Shown: in pieces, positions 1-8,528 of the stretch | Layout: every line of letters begins with the position of its first letter | Numbering within the stretch: position 1 is the first letter of the stretch | Origin: Isachenkonia alkalipeptolytica | Lineage (GTDB): Bacteria > Bacillota > Clostridia > Peptostreptococcales > T1SED10-28 | Length of the DNA stretch: 50,302 bases | Direction of reading: 5' to 3' | NCBI RefSeq assembly: GCF_009910325.1 | Contig: NZ_SUMG01000018.1 | Coordinates: forward strand, 1 to 50,302 | Notes under the pieces: model-generated | Database searches by the model: none | What the model was told of the DNA's origin: nothing | Seen by the model: only the letters and a program-made list of their open reading frames with translations | Program-made: the position numbers and the translations under genes

Positions 1-5
1 ACTAT

Positions 6-33
6 AAAAACGAGCATTAGAATACTCGTTTTT
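6..33 (+). terminator. Intrinsic terminator of a gene left of the window
   Basis: A perfect 9-bp stem (AAAAACGAG, 6-14, with CTCGTTTTT, 25-33) closes a 10-base loop and ends in a T run. It probably ends a rightward gene lying before the window, though the A-rich 5' arm means it could also work leftward. The rest of 1-229 holds no gene. Confidence 0.7.
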
Positions 34-229
34 AAAGAAATAAATGATATGAAACCCTGTATTTTTTAAGATTATTAGACAGGTCTTATTTAACTTTACA
101 AAGTCTCATTTAGTTCTACAATTGACCGATTTGAATTAAATTTACATTTTACTAGGAATTTTGGTGGAAATAGAGTAAAATAGTGAGGGAGTAAGAAAAG
201 CAACAATAGAGATTTGAGGTGAAAGATGT

Positions 230-739
230 ATGAAGACCCATTTGCCAAACTTACTTACTTTTGGGAATCTTTCTCTAGGGATCCTTGCAATTATAAGTGT
301 CTTTTCAGAGGATTATACCCTATCATCAATTTTGATTATTTTAGCTGCCTTTATGGACCGGTTTGACGGACAACTGGCAAGGAAACTGGATGTGGAAAGC
401 GAAATCGGAAAGCAGTTGGACTCCTTAAGTGATTTGATTTCTTTTGGGGTGGCACCGGCAATTTTAATATGGAGTTACAGCCTTCAGACCTTTGGATTTA
501 TCGGAATTATTATTATTGTAATATTTGCGATAAGCGGGGCTTATCGATTGGCTAAGTTTAACGTCACAGATTTTGCCGGAACTTTTAGTGGTATACCCAT
601 CACTTTAGCCGGAGGAATCGTGGCTCTCGTAACGTTGTATTCCATTAACTACTACATGCACGATTATGTGGTGCTCATTATTGTTCCGTTGCTTTCTTAT
701 TCCATGGTCAGTAAAAAAATCCACTTAAAGAAAAAGTGA
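230..739 (+). CDS. pssA: CDP-diacylglycerol--serine O-phosphatidyltransferase (PssA family)
   Basis: An integral membrane enzyme of the CDP-alcohol phosphatidyltransferase family, likely making phosphatidylserine from CDP-diacylglycerol and serine at the cytoplasmic membrane. The family signature is complete: D46-G47-x2-A50-R51-x8-G60-x3-D64-x3-D68. Hydrophobic segments lie around residues 8-24, 31-43, 70-105 and 115-155. At 169 residues it matches the short Firmicutes PssA form. The ATG follows GAGGTGA (216-222). The serine specificity comes from overall resemblance, notably the N-terminal PNLLTFGNLSLG; another alcohol acceptor cannot be excluded from the motif alone. Confidence 0.85.
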   Translation: MKTHLPNLLTFGNLSLGILAIISVFSEDYTLSSILIILAAFMDRFDGQLARKLDVESEIGKQLDSLSDLISFGVAPAILIWSYSLQTFGFIGIIIIVIFAISGAYRLAKFNVTDFAGTFSGIPITLAGGIVALVTLYSINYYMHDYVVLIIVPLLSYSMVSKKIHLKKK

Positions 740-758
740 AGGCTCCTTTCGGGGTCTT
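739..758 (+). terminator. Weak terminator-like hairpin after pssA
   Basis: An 8-bp stem (739-746 with 751-758, two G-U pairs) has a TTTC loop. It overlaps the pssA stop codon and is followed only by a broken T run (TTTGATTT), so it may attenuate rather than stop transcription. Confidence 0.35.
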
Positions 759-796
759 TGATTTCGGTAATGGAAAACCAGTAAAGGGTGTTTAGC

Positions 797-1348
797 GTGA
801 AGTACATTCATGGAGAAAATATTTTTGATAAATTTCGAGAAAAACGTGAAAGCTTAATTATTATGCTGAAAAATGGGGATATTTCTAAAAAAGAATATAT
901 TGAAGAGACCTATTATTATATCAGAGAACAGGAGATTAAACCCTTTAAGATTGTGGATAATTTTAATAAAGCGGTGTTTAATTATCAGTACTATAATATG
1001 ATGGCGAAATATTCCAAATTAAAGGCTAAGGAAATTCAAAAATTCGGGAAACATTTTCAGCAGATGAAAAACCATTTTGAAAAGGTTAATTATTATTATC
1101 ACAAAAAAAATCAAACTACTTTAAAAGCCCTAGAATTAAGAAATTTTGAAAATGTGGAAGCTTATTATATCAAAGTGAAATCAATACACTTGAAGAATAA
1201 GCTTTTTGAGATTGTGTTTCATGAAGATGCGAAAGTAGTTTTCCATTCCAACAGTGAGTGGTTAGCGAAACGTCTTGAAGAAGAGGGAGTTTTTTCCTGT
1301 GGGAAAAAACAATCGGTTATTGAAAGCTACGTTAATGAACGGTATTAA
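797..1348 (+). CDS. Conserved clostridial protein of unknown function (DUF6648-like)
   Basis: A soluble, Lys/Tyr-rich, mostly helical protein of 183 residues with no signal peptide or membrane segment. Its N-terminal half, with a KYRE-like FDKFREKRES segment and an SKKEYIEE segment, resembles the DUF6648 family of Clostridia, which has no known function. I recognise no catalytic motif. A GTG start at 797 sits about 9 bases after AAAGGG; an in-frame GTG at 788 lies inside that ribosome binding site and is less likely. It is probably cotranscribed with the upstream pssA, since only a weak hairpin separates them. Confidence 0.65.
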   Translation: MKYIHGENIFDKFREKRESLIIMLKNGDISKKEYIEETYYYIREQEIKPFKIVDNFNKAVFNYQYYNMMAKYSKLKAKEIQKFGKHFQQMKNHFEKVNYYYHKKNQTTLKALELRNFENVEAYYIKVKSIHLKNKLFEIVFHEDAKVVFHSNSEWLAKRLEEEGVFSCGKKQSVIESYVNERY

Positions 1349-1461
1349 TTTCCATGCTTGAGTCTATGATAAATGGGTAGAATAACAATATCATACCTGA
1401 TGCTACAAAATGTACAACAAAGTACAAATATCAAACCTTAAAGGAAGTGGAGGATGATAAG

Positions 1462-2226
1462 ATGTATAAGATTAAAAGTGCAGAGAAGTTTCTATGGGAT
1501 GGTATTGACCTGGAGGGAAAAAAAGTATTAGAAGGAGGAACCAGCTGGGGAAACACTACGGATCTTATTGCGAAAAAAGTTCGTGAAAACCAGTGGTCCA
1601 CAGAGTTGATTTCCATCGATATCGATGACAGCCACTTTGAAGAAATCGAAGAAAGGCTTCAAAATGATTTTAAGAGCTTATCTCTTCGAAGGGGAGATCT
1701 TAGTAATTTGGATTTTATTGACGATCAATCCATCGACGTAATTATTTGTAATTATACCCTATCCTCTGTAGATCAGTTTCCCATGCGGGCACTAAGCGCC
1801 CTGAAGGAATTTTATCGGGTATTGAAACCCGGGGGGGACCTTCTGATCACGGAAGAGATGCCTATTTGGTCTGTGGATTCTACATCCTATCCCTACTGGT
1901 CTAAGAGACTTAGAATCATTAAAAGCATAAGTGTTTTACGGGGAATGTCATATTTTAATGAGATTCACCCGAAGGATTTAGAAGTATCCCTTATTACCAC
2001 AGGATTCAAAGATATTATCTGGAATGAGTTTACTGAAAAGATCAATGCTGAGAGGGCAACGAAATTTCTCGATAAAAGAAAACAGACTTTGATTAAAGGC
2101 TCCGATGATTTAGAAAATAAAAAGGTTAATGACGGCCTGACGGAACTGACGGAGGAGCTGGTCAAAGAATTTTCCGGAACTGAGGAATTTTCCGCCCCGG
2201 GCTATGTATTAAGAGGGAGAAAATAA
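1462..2226 (+). CDS. Class I SAM-dependent methyltransferase
   Basis: A Rossmann-fold methyltransferase of 254 residues. Motif I is degenerate (KKVLEGGTSWGNTTDLI, near residues 20-36, with EGGTSWG where ExGxGxG is usual). An acidic motif II follows (ISIDID), then a motif IV-like DVIICNYTLSSV and the post-motif VLKPGGDLLITEE typical of the Methyltransf_11/25 families. The substrate cannot be read from sequence. The ATG at 1462 is 8 bases after GGAGG (1449-1453). A GTG at 1447 overlaps that site and is rejected. The gene is monocistronic and is followed by a strong terminator. Confidence 0.8.
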   Translation: MYKIKSAEKFLWDGIDLEGKKVLEGGTSWGNTTDLIAKKVRENQWSTELISIDIDDSHFEEIEERLQNDFKSLSLRRGDLSNLDFIDDQSIDVIICNYTLSSVDQFPMRALSALKEFYRVLKPGGDLLITEEMPIWSVDSTSYPYWSKRLRIIKSISVLRGMSYFNEIHPKDLEVSLITTGFKDIIWNEFTEKINAERATKFLDKRKQTLIKGSDDLENKKVNDGLTELTEELVKEFSGTEEFSAPGYVLRGRK

Positions 2227-2234
2227 AGTATTAT

Positions 2235-2260
2235 GAAGAGGCCGGAGGGTCTCTTCTTTT
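2235..2260 (+). terminator. Intrinsic terminator after the methyltransferase
   Basis: A 9-bp stem (2235-2243 with 2248-2256, one G-U pair), loop GGAG, followed by TTTT. Confidence 0.8.
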
Positions 2261-2384
2261 ATGAGTAAAAATAAGATGAAAAATCATAGACTGACGAGGC
2301 GCCATAACAATATTATGGTAAACCAAACCAATGATTGAATGGCGAAGTATGGTAAAATTCTTTGTAAGATAAGGAGGCGTAGTA

Positions 2385-3749
2385 TTGAAAAAAGGAGAAG
2401 TATATGAAGGAATTGTTGAAAAACTTAGGTATGGTGGAAAAAGTCAAGTACTCCTGGAAGGGGAAATCGTAGAGGTGAAAAACGTGTTACCCGGCCAAAA
2501 AATTCGCCTTCGGGTAACAAAAAATCGACGAAACAAAAAACAGGGAAAGGTCTTGGAGGTTCTTGAATCTTCCCCCCTGGAAACTGAAGAGACCTGTAAA
2601 CATTTTGGTCGTTGCGGCGGTTGTTTTATGCAGTCCATCCCCTATAAAGAGCAAGTGAAAATCAAAGAAAGTCAAATTCGAAGTCTTTTCGAGCAGGAAA
2701 ATATCGAAGTTAAAGAATTTTTGCCGATTAAAAAAAGCCCGAAGGTTTTTGAATACCGAAACAAAATGGAGTTTACCTTCGGGGACGAAGAGAAAAATGG
2801 TCCCATCACTTTAGGGATGCATAAAAAAGGTCTGCATCACGATATAGTTACGGTGGATGATTGCCGAATTATGGATGAGGATTTTCGAAGGATTCTGGTA
2901 ACGGTGTTAAATTATGCGAAGAGAAATAGTTTGAGTCAGTACAACTCCATGAGGCATGAAGGCTTTCTTCGTCACTTAGTAGTAAGAAAAGGGTATTATA
3001 CCGACGAGATAGTCATTCACTTAGTAAGTACTACCCAGGATCATCACAATTTTGAGATTTTAGGCGAGGAGCTTCGAGAATTAGAACTGAAGGGAAAGAT
3101 TGTTGGATTTCTTCACTCATTAAATGACGGATTGGCGGATGTTGTAAAAAGTGATGAAATGCGAGTAATCTTCGGCAATAAAGAATACCGGGAAAAACTT
3201 TTTGATTTAACCTTTGAAATTTCCCCCTATTCCTTTTTTCAAACCAACACATTAGGGGCGGAAAGTCTTTATGAGGAAGTGATTGATTTTCTAGGAGACA
3301 TAGAAGGGAAAACCGTATTAGACCTCTACTCTGGTACGGGAACCATTGCCCAGGTTTTGGCAAAGGATGCAAAGAAAGTGATAGGCATAGAATTGGTGGA
3401 AGAGGCGGTGACAAAAGCCAAGAAAAATGCCGAGATAAATAAATTAGATAATTGTACCTTCATCCCCGGGGACGTAAAGGCAAAGATGCAGGAAATTCCG
3501 GAAAAACCGGATGCATTGGTAATCGATCCTCCAAGAGAAGGCATCCATGATAAAGCCCTAGGAGACATTTTGTCTTATCAATTAAATGAAATGGTTTATG
3601 TGTCCTGTAATCCCAAAAGCCTGGTGAAGAATTTAAAAACTTTTCAAGAGGCGGGATATAGGGTTGAAAAAGCACGGGGAGTAGATCTTTTCCCTCATAC
3701 GGCCCATGTTGAAGTCGTAACACTACTTACTAAGAATAACGAAGCTTAG
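2385..3749 (+). CDS. rlmD: 23S rRNA (uracil-C5)-methyltransferase, RlmD/RlmCD type
   Basis: Methylates C5 of uracil in 23S rRNA using SAM. An N-terminal TRAM RNA-binding domain (residues 1-60) is followed by the 4Fe-4S cysteines CKHFGRCGGC (near residues 68-77). The C-terminal Rossmann domain holds VLDLYSGTGTIAQVLA, then DPPREG, and the nucleophile motif VSCNPKSL. The 454-residue length is normal. The TTG start follows AAGGAGG (2371-2377) by 7 bases. Gram-positive members often modify two sites (RlmCD), so exact positions are uncertain. Its last 39 bases and stop codon form part of a sequence repeated downstream (3901-3950). Confidence 0.9.
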   Translation: MKKGEVYEGIVEKLRYGGKSQVLLEGEIVEVKNVLPGQKIRLRVTKNRRNKKQGKVLEVLESSPLETEETCKHFGRCGGCFMQSIPYKEQVKIKESQIRSLFEQENIEVKEFLPIKKSPKVFEYRNKMEFTFGDEEKNGPITLGMHKKGLHHDIVTVDDCRIMDEDFRRILVTVLNYAKRNSLSQYNSMRHEGFLRHLVVRKGYYTDEIVIHLVSTTQDHHNFEILGEELRELELKGKIVGFLHSLNDGLADVVKSDEMRVIFGNKEYREKLFDLTFEISPYSFFQTNTLGAESLYEEVIDFLGDIEGKTVLDLYSGTGTIAQVLAKDAKKVIGIELVEEAVTKAKKNAEINKLDNCTFIPGDVKAKMQEIPEKPDALVIDPPREGIHDKALGDILSYQLNEMVYVSCNPKSLVKNLKTFQEAGYRVEKARGVDLFPHTAHVEVVTLLTKNNEA

Positions 3750-3901
3750 TAAGTAGATGGCAGTGAAAATCACCAAATCAAGAATTTGAGATTTCCTTGC
3801 ATAAGTTCGTCTACAACTCCTTTGTCGTTGGACGAGCTAATATACGTCTCATGTCAAGATTCCCCAAGAAGACCTGGGTGATTGGATAGGAATCGATTAC
3901 T
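3710..3901 (+). repeat. Nested direct repeat, long copy (A1 - 83-bp insert - B1)
   Basis: Block A1 (3710-3759) covers the 3' end and stop codon of rlmD and contains a 12-bp inverted repeat (3723-3734 with 3745-3756, 10-base loop) that looks like a stable hairpin without a T tract. Block B1 (3843-3901) contains the short inverted repeat GATTCC/GGAATC. Between them is an 83-bp segment (3760-3842) found only in this copy. Both blocks recur at 3901-4009 with no difference that I can see. Confidence 0.85.
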
Positions 3902-4009
3902 GAAGTCGTAACACTACTTACTAAGAATAACGAAGCTTAGTAAGTAGATGTACGTCTCATGTCAAGATTCCCCAAGAAGACCTGGGTGATTGGATAGGAA
4001 TCGATTACT
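3901..4009 (+). repeat. Nested direct repeat, short copy (A2-B2, no insert)
   Basis: A2 (3901-3950) is identical over 50 bp to 3710-3759, including the end of rlmD. B2 (3951-4009) is identical over 59 bp to 3843-3901. Here A and B abut directly, so the copy is 109 bp against 192 bp for the first. No reading frame, transposase fragment or target duplication is visible. The remaining 4010-4145 holds only the promoter of the next gene. Confidence 0.85.
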
Positions 4010-4060
4010 CTTAAATGAGTTAGTTTCTATATAGATGTATAGTAAGCCATTCGAGGAAAG

Positions 4061-4089
4061 TTGACAATGTTGAAAAAGTTCCATACAAT
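4061..4089 (+). promoter_or_regulatory. Sigma-A type promoter of the methionine gamma-lyase gene
   Basis: TTGACA (4061-4066), a 17-base spacer, then TACAAT (4084-4089), close to the sigma-A consensus. It lies about 55 bases upstream of the start codon, so the leader is short and leaves no room for a SAM riboswitch or T-box. Confidence 0.7.
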
Positions 4090-4145
4090 AAAGAAGATTA
4101 AGAGTTATCAAAATAATGGGACTATAATCATTTGGAGGGATTAAA

Positions 4146-5318
4146 ATGCAAAAAAATACGGAAGTTATTCATGCTAAGCAAAAGCTTGACAAGGAAACCG
4201 GATCTCATATCAGTCCATTGTATCAAACCTCAACCTATGTTCTTCCGGATTTTGATGAAGCGGTGCGTTTGAATCAAAATATTGATCAGGGGTTTGTTTA
4301 CAGTCGTTTCGGGAATCCCACCGTGGATGAATTCGAAAAGAAGGTTGCCCATCTGGAACAAGCAGAAGCAGCCTTGGGAACCGCTTCAGGATTGGGGGCT
4401 ATTTCTACCGCTGTGCTATCCCTGGTAAAGTCAGGCGATCATATGATTTTTGGGGATGTGATTTATGGCTGTACCTTTGCTCTTTTTACAAAGATTCTTC
4501 CGGATTTCGATGTAGACTACAGCATTGTGGATACGACTGATGTAAGTGCCGTCCGTAGTGCCATAAAGCCCAACACAAAACTGATCTATATAGAAACCCC
4601 AGCGAATCCCACATTAAAAATATCGGATATTAAAGAAATCGCAAAATTAAAGAATAAAGGGGACTCTCTTCATTTGATAGTAGACAGCACCTTTGCTTCC
4701 CCCTACCTTCAAAATCCCGTTGTTCTTGGTGCAGATTTGGTAGTGCACAGCGCAACTAAATACTTAAATGGCCATGGAACAGTAACCGCCGGAGTAATTG
4801 CAGGGAAAAAATCCTTGGTTGATCGATGCCGTATGCCCTATATGCAGTGTTTTGGAGCCGTATTGGATCCTTTTGGGGCTTGGACAATTATGCAAGGCAT
4901 GAAGACCTTAGGTGTCCGTATGGAGAAACACTGTGAAAATGCCATGGAGGTTGCAACATACTTAAAAAATCATCCCAAGGTAGATAATGTCTACTACCCC
5001 GGCTTAGAGGACCATCCCGGCCATGAAACTGCCAAGGAACAAATGGGGGGATTTGGAGGAATGATGAGTGTGGATATTAAAGGGGGAGTAGAAGGTGTTC
5101 GAAGGATGCTGAATAATATGAATGTTTTTAGCCTTGCCACAAGTCTTGGGAATGTGGATTCTCTTATACAACATTCACCTTCCATGAGTCATTTTGATAT
5201 GACAAAAGAAGAGCGGGAAAAGGTGGGGATTTATGAGGGACAAATACGTCTTTCTGTGGGAATAGAAGATGTCCAGGACTTAATTGAGGATTTGGAACAA
5301 GGCTTAAGAAGGGTTTGA
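4146..5318 (+). CDS. mgl: Methionine gamma-lyase (PLP, Cys/Met metabolism family)
   Basis: A PLP enzyme splitting methionine into methanethiol, 2-oxobutanoate and ammonia, a fermentative methionine-degrading step. The catalytic lysine is K205 in HSATKY. VYSRFGNPT (51-59) supplies the phosphate-binding Tyr and Arg from the neighbouring subunit. YGCTF (107-111) carries the cysteine equivalent to Cys116 of Pseudomonas methionine gamma-lyase, which favours that function over cystathionine gamma-lyase or synthase. Its 390 residues are typical. The ATG follows GGAGGG. It forms its own unit between a consensus promoter and a terminator. A residual cystathionine-lyase activity is possible. Confidence 0.85.
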   Translation: MQKNTEVIHAKQKLDKETGSHISPLYQTSTYVLPDFDEAVRLNQNIDQGFVYSRFGNPTVDEFEKKVAHLEQAEAALGTASGLGAISTAVLSLVKSGDHMIFGDVIYGCTFALFTKILPDFDVDYSIVDTTDVSAVRSAIKPNTKLIYIETPANPTLKISDIKEIAKLKNKGDSLHLIVDSTFASPYLQNPVVLGADLVVHSATKYLNGHGTVTAGVIAGKKSLVDRCRMPYMQCFGAVLDPFGAWTIMQGMKTLGVRMEKHCENAMEVATYLKNHPKVDNVYYPGLEDHPGHETAKEQMGGFGGMMSVDIKGGVEGVRRMLNNMNVFSLATSLGNVDSLIQHSPSMSHFDMTKEEREKVGIYEGQIRLSVGIEDVQDLIEDLEQGLRRV

Positions 5319-5349
5319 TCAACTGAGAGAAAGTATATAGGATAAAAAG

Positions 5350-5376
5350 AGTTAGCCCTTTGGGCTAGCTTTTTTC
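5350..5376 (+). terminator. Intrinsic terminator after methionine gamma-lyase
   Basis: A stem of 5350-5358 with 5362-5370 (one G-U pair) around a 3-base loop, followed by a run of T. Confidence 0.85.
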
Positions 5377-5411
5377 TTTGAGGGAGGTCCCCTTTTCTAT
5401 AAAAAGTGGCT

Positions 5412-6571
<1,160 letters not shown>

Positions 6572-6614
6572 AAGATGATAGATAAGAGCAAGTATATAAT
6601 TACAGAAGATATTT

Positions 6615-6646
6615 AAAAGGATAAGAGTGTATCTTATCCTTTTTTT
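6615..6646 (+). terminator. Intrinsic terminator after mnmA
   Basis: A perfect 12-bp stem (6615-6626 with 6632-6643), loop GTGTA, with T through 6646. The group II intron remnant starts two bases later. Confidence 0.9.
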
Positions 6647-6870
6647 GGTGTATGCCCGGCATGGACGATAACTTGGCGGTGAAGGTACACTGTGGGCTTG
6701 GTAGCGGGAACCACTAGCCGGGGGCAAGGGCGTCCTCGGCGAATTCTAACCCGAAAGCCAAATCTAAGCAAGGTACTGAAAAGCTACTGGAGCGAATTCT
6801 CCACAAGTGAAATCTCTACGAAGCGTGCAAAAGAGTCAAGAGAAACTAAGGAAAACATGGAGTAGACGGT

Positions 6871-7044
6871 ATGGAGGTAGAAGATCTCCTGCCATACCTA
6901 AAAGAGAAGGTAGACTCACTAATCTAAGAAATACTCGAAGGGAAATATGAGCCCAAACCAGTGAGAAGAGTTGAAATTCCCAAGGATAACGGTAAGATGA
7001 GACTGTTTAGGATACCGACGGTAATCGACCGAATGATCCAATAG
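6871..7044 (+). pseudogene. ltrA: Group II intron reverse transcriptase fragment
   Basis: Translation from ATG 6871 gives a start, one in-frame TAA at codon 19 (6925-6927), then GKYEPKPVRRVEIPK and FRIPTVIDRMIQ, which are the RT-0/RT-1 motifs of group II intron-encoded proteins (family form: GKYxPxPVRRVEIPKPxGG, then LGIPTVxDRxIQ). It ends at TAG 7042. All catalytic blocks including YADD, the maturase and endonuclease domains are absent. Confidence 0.85.
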
Positions 7045-7057
7045 TCCAATACTAAAT

Positions 7058-7096
7058 AAAACCATAACTAATCAATGACTGATTAATCATGGTTTT
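7058..7096. repeat. Inverted repeat at the intron deletion junction
   Basis: Arms 7058-7074 and 7080-7096 are 17 bases long with two mismatches, around a 5-base loop. It lies between the RT stub and domain V, where a deletion of more than 1 kb must have occurred. It may be left from domain IV or have been inserted later. Confidence 0.6.
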
Positions 7097-7358
7097 AAAA
7101 GTTTATCCAAACAGCACAAGAAAATTAGATTGTCATAGTAGAAGCGCCGTATACGAGATCCTTATGTACGGTGCTGTGAGAGGTCGGTGAATGAATTAAT
7201 CATTCACCTCCTACTCGATCAATAGAATTCTGATTATTAAAACCACATTGAAAACAAACTAAGTCATCAAGGGAAGAATTGCTTGTGTGAAATGTCTTTT
7301 TCAAGGTATATATATAATAAGTAATTTATTCTACAAATATATTGTTAGGAGGGATTAT

Positions 7359-7781
7359 ATGTTTAGAGTAAACTTGGAAGTAGGAAAAACCCATCATGTA
7401 CAAAAGCGAGTGCAGTATGAAGACTCATCGGTGAGTTTTGGAAGGTCAGGAATAGAAACTCTATTTTCAACAACCGCTTTGGTACAGCTGATGATTCAGG
7501 CAGCTGTGGAATTAGTAGGAGAGAATATCCCCAAGGATTACGTCAGTGTTACACAAAAAATGGAATTCACTCACTTGGCACCGACCCTCCAGGGAGTGTT
7601 TGTTACCGCAACTGCTGAACTGGTGGATATGGACCATAATGTGCTTAAATTCAAAATCACCTGTCATGATGAGTTGGGAAAGGTAGCGGAAGCTACACAG
7701 ACCAGACATATTGTAAACAAGCAAGGCTTAATAAATCGGGCCCATAAACGGGCGGAGATGTTGGAGGAGAAAATTCAATAG
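7359..7781 (+). CDS. Thioesterase-like hotdog-fold protein (FlK-type)
   Basis: A 140-residue protein resembling the fluoroacetyl-CoA thioesterase-like (FlK) group of hotdog-fold proteins common in Clostridia. It has an N-terminal strand, FSTTALVQLMIQAAVELV as the central helix, a strand pair around VSVTQKMEFTHLAPT and a strand with FKITCHDELGKVAEATQTRHIV. The Thr/Glu/His set of true FlK cannot be assigned with certainty, so the substrate is unknown. The ATG at 7359 follows AGGAGGG; a GTG-led extension from 7287 has no good ribosome binding site. It lies directly downstream of the intron remnant and may share no operon. Confidence 0.7.
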   Translation: MFRVNLEVGKTHHVQKRVQYEDSSVSFGRSGIETLFSTTALVQLMIQAAVELVGENIPKDYVSVTQKMEFTHLAPTLQGVFVTATAELVDMDHNVLKFKITCHDELGKVAEATQTRHIVNKQGLINRAHKRAEMLEEKIQ

Positions 7782-7804
7782 CAGCATGAAAACAGCATGA
7801 AAAT

Positions 7805-7834
7805 AATCCGTTGAGGCCGATGCCTCAGCGGATT
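7805..7834. terminator. Shared terminator hairpin between convergent genes
   Basis: A 13-bp stem (7805-7817 with 7822-7834, one G-U pair) with loop CGAT lies between the thioesterase-like gene and the leftward membrane protein gene and overlaps the latter's stop codon. A short T-rich stretch follows only on the minus strand. Confidence 0.6.
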
Positions 7835-8318
7835 AAAGACTGCTTTGGATTAATATCTGAATAATTTCTTCTATAGTCGAACCAGTGGGAACGTCAAAGG
7901 TTCCCGGTCTTAAACGGTGCGAAACATTTAAGTTTTCCGTTGTCTCAACAAACTCTAAGGAACTCTCTACTAAGTCTTTTCCGTGTAGCACATCTCCCAC
8001 ATCGGAGGCGGTGGCTCCTCGTGGGATATGAATAGTTACGGTTTCACTATCCTCTTCATTTGCTGACTCCTCATGACCGGCGGATTTTTCTTCTTCCGAG
8101 TCATCTCCTGTAGTGTTTTGTTCCCCTTCGTCTTCACTTTCACTTATGACGGGTTCGCTTTCTGGAGAACTCCCGTTGTTCGATGAACCGATAAAACTGG
8201 ATAGATTCTGGTCAAAAAAAGTGAAGTTTGTCCCTATGATAAAGATAATAACCATTATTACCAATAAAGATAATAGCAGATCCGTATGATCATATATAAG
8301 GTCTTTGATTTTTTCCAT
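7833..8318 (-). CDS. Membrane-anchored protein with an MltG/YceG N-terminal (LysM-like) domain only
   Basis: A 161-residue single-pass membrane protein. There is a short cytoplasmic N-terminus, a transmembrane helix around residues 12-31, and a linker of about 60 residues very rich in Ser, Glu and Asp. The C-terminal domain (TIHIPRGATASDVGDVL, then LRPGTFDVPTGSTIEEIIQIL) matches the N-terminal part of MltG endolytic transglycosylases. The MltG catalytic domain with its glutamate is absent, so it may bind or scaffold peptidoglycan rather than cut it. It is transcribed convergently with the thioesterase-like gene and divergently from lepB. The ribosome binding site is weak (AGTGGG). Confidence 0.7.
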   Translation of the reverse strand: MEKIKDLIYDHTDLLLSLLVIMVIIFIIGTNFTFFDQNLSSFIGSSNNGSSPESEPVISESEDEGEQNTTGDDSEEEKSAGHEESANEEDSETVTIHIPRGATASDVGDVLHGKDLVESSLEFVETTENLNVSHRLRPGTFDVPTGSTIEEIIQILIQSSL

Positions 8319-8463
8319 GTCTTTGATCCCACTTTCTTTTATTGGTTTAGTATCTTTTAGCCCTATTTTAAAATGTTATATATAATATATCATATTTTTA
8401 AAAAAATTTACACCGGCTCTTTCAAATAAAAAGTATTTAACCCTGAGAATGATGGGCTTTATA

Positions 8464-8492
8464 TTGATTTGAGAAATAACTAGTGATAGAAT
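8464..8492 (+). promoter_or_regulatory. Promoter of the first signal peptidase gene
   Basis: TTGATT (8464-8469), a 17-base spacer, TAGAAT (8487-8492). The secG promoter at 45080-45108 has the identical hexamers and spacing. Confidence 0.6.
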
Positions 8493-8528
8493 AAATAGAA
8501 TAGTGAGAAGTAGAATGGAGGACCGAAT

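Larger units (their letters stand above)
6648..7219 (+). mobile_element. Deleted group II intron remnant (5' part of domain I, RT stub, domains V and VI)
   Basis: The 5' end GTGTATGCCCGGC fits the bacterial group II start GUGYG. After about 220 nt of domain I-like sequence there is a reverse transcriptase stub (6871-7044). A domain V-like hairpin (about 7141-7175, GCGCCGTA pairing with TACGGTGC) and a domain VI hairpin (7186-7194 with 7200-7208) are followed by CTCCTACTCGAT at the 3' end, a typical bacterial intron end. An intact element is 2 kb or more; here it is 572 bp, so most of domain I to IV and the RT are gone. It sits immediately after the mnmA terminator, the site preferred by group IIC introns, though the 5' end and domain V/VI look more like IIB types. 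It cannot move by itself. Confidence 0.85.

Noticed and set aside
122-148. A promoter for pssA (TTGACC, 15-base spacer, TACATT)
   Set aside because: The spacer is too short and the -10 is poor; other A/T-rich matches in the region are no better.
3031-3414. A 127-residue open frame on the minus strand inside rlmD
   Set aside because: It is a shadow of the rlmD coding sequence with no start signal or recognisable domain.
3710-4009. A CRISPR array or insertion sequence
   Set aside because: There are only two copies of each block, the spacing is irregular, no transposase frame is present, and one copy overlaps a gene end.
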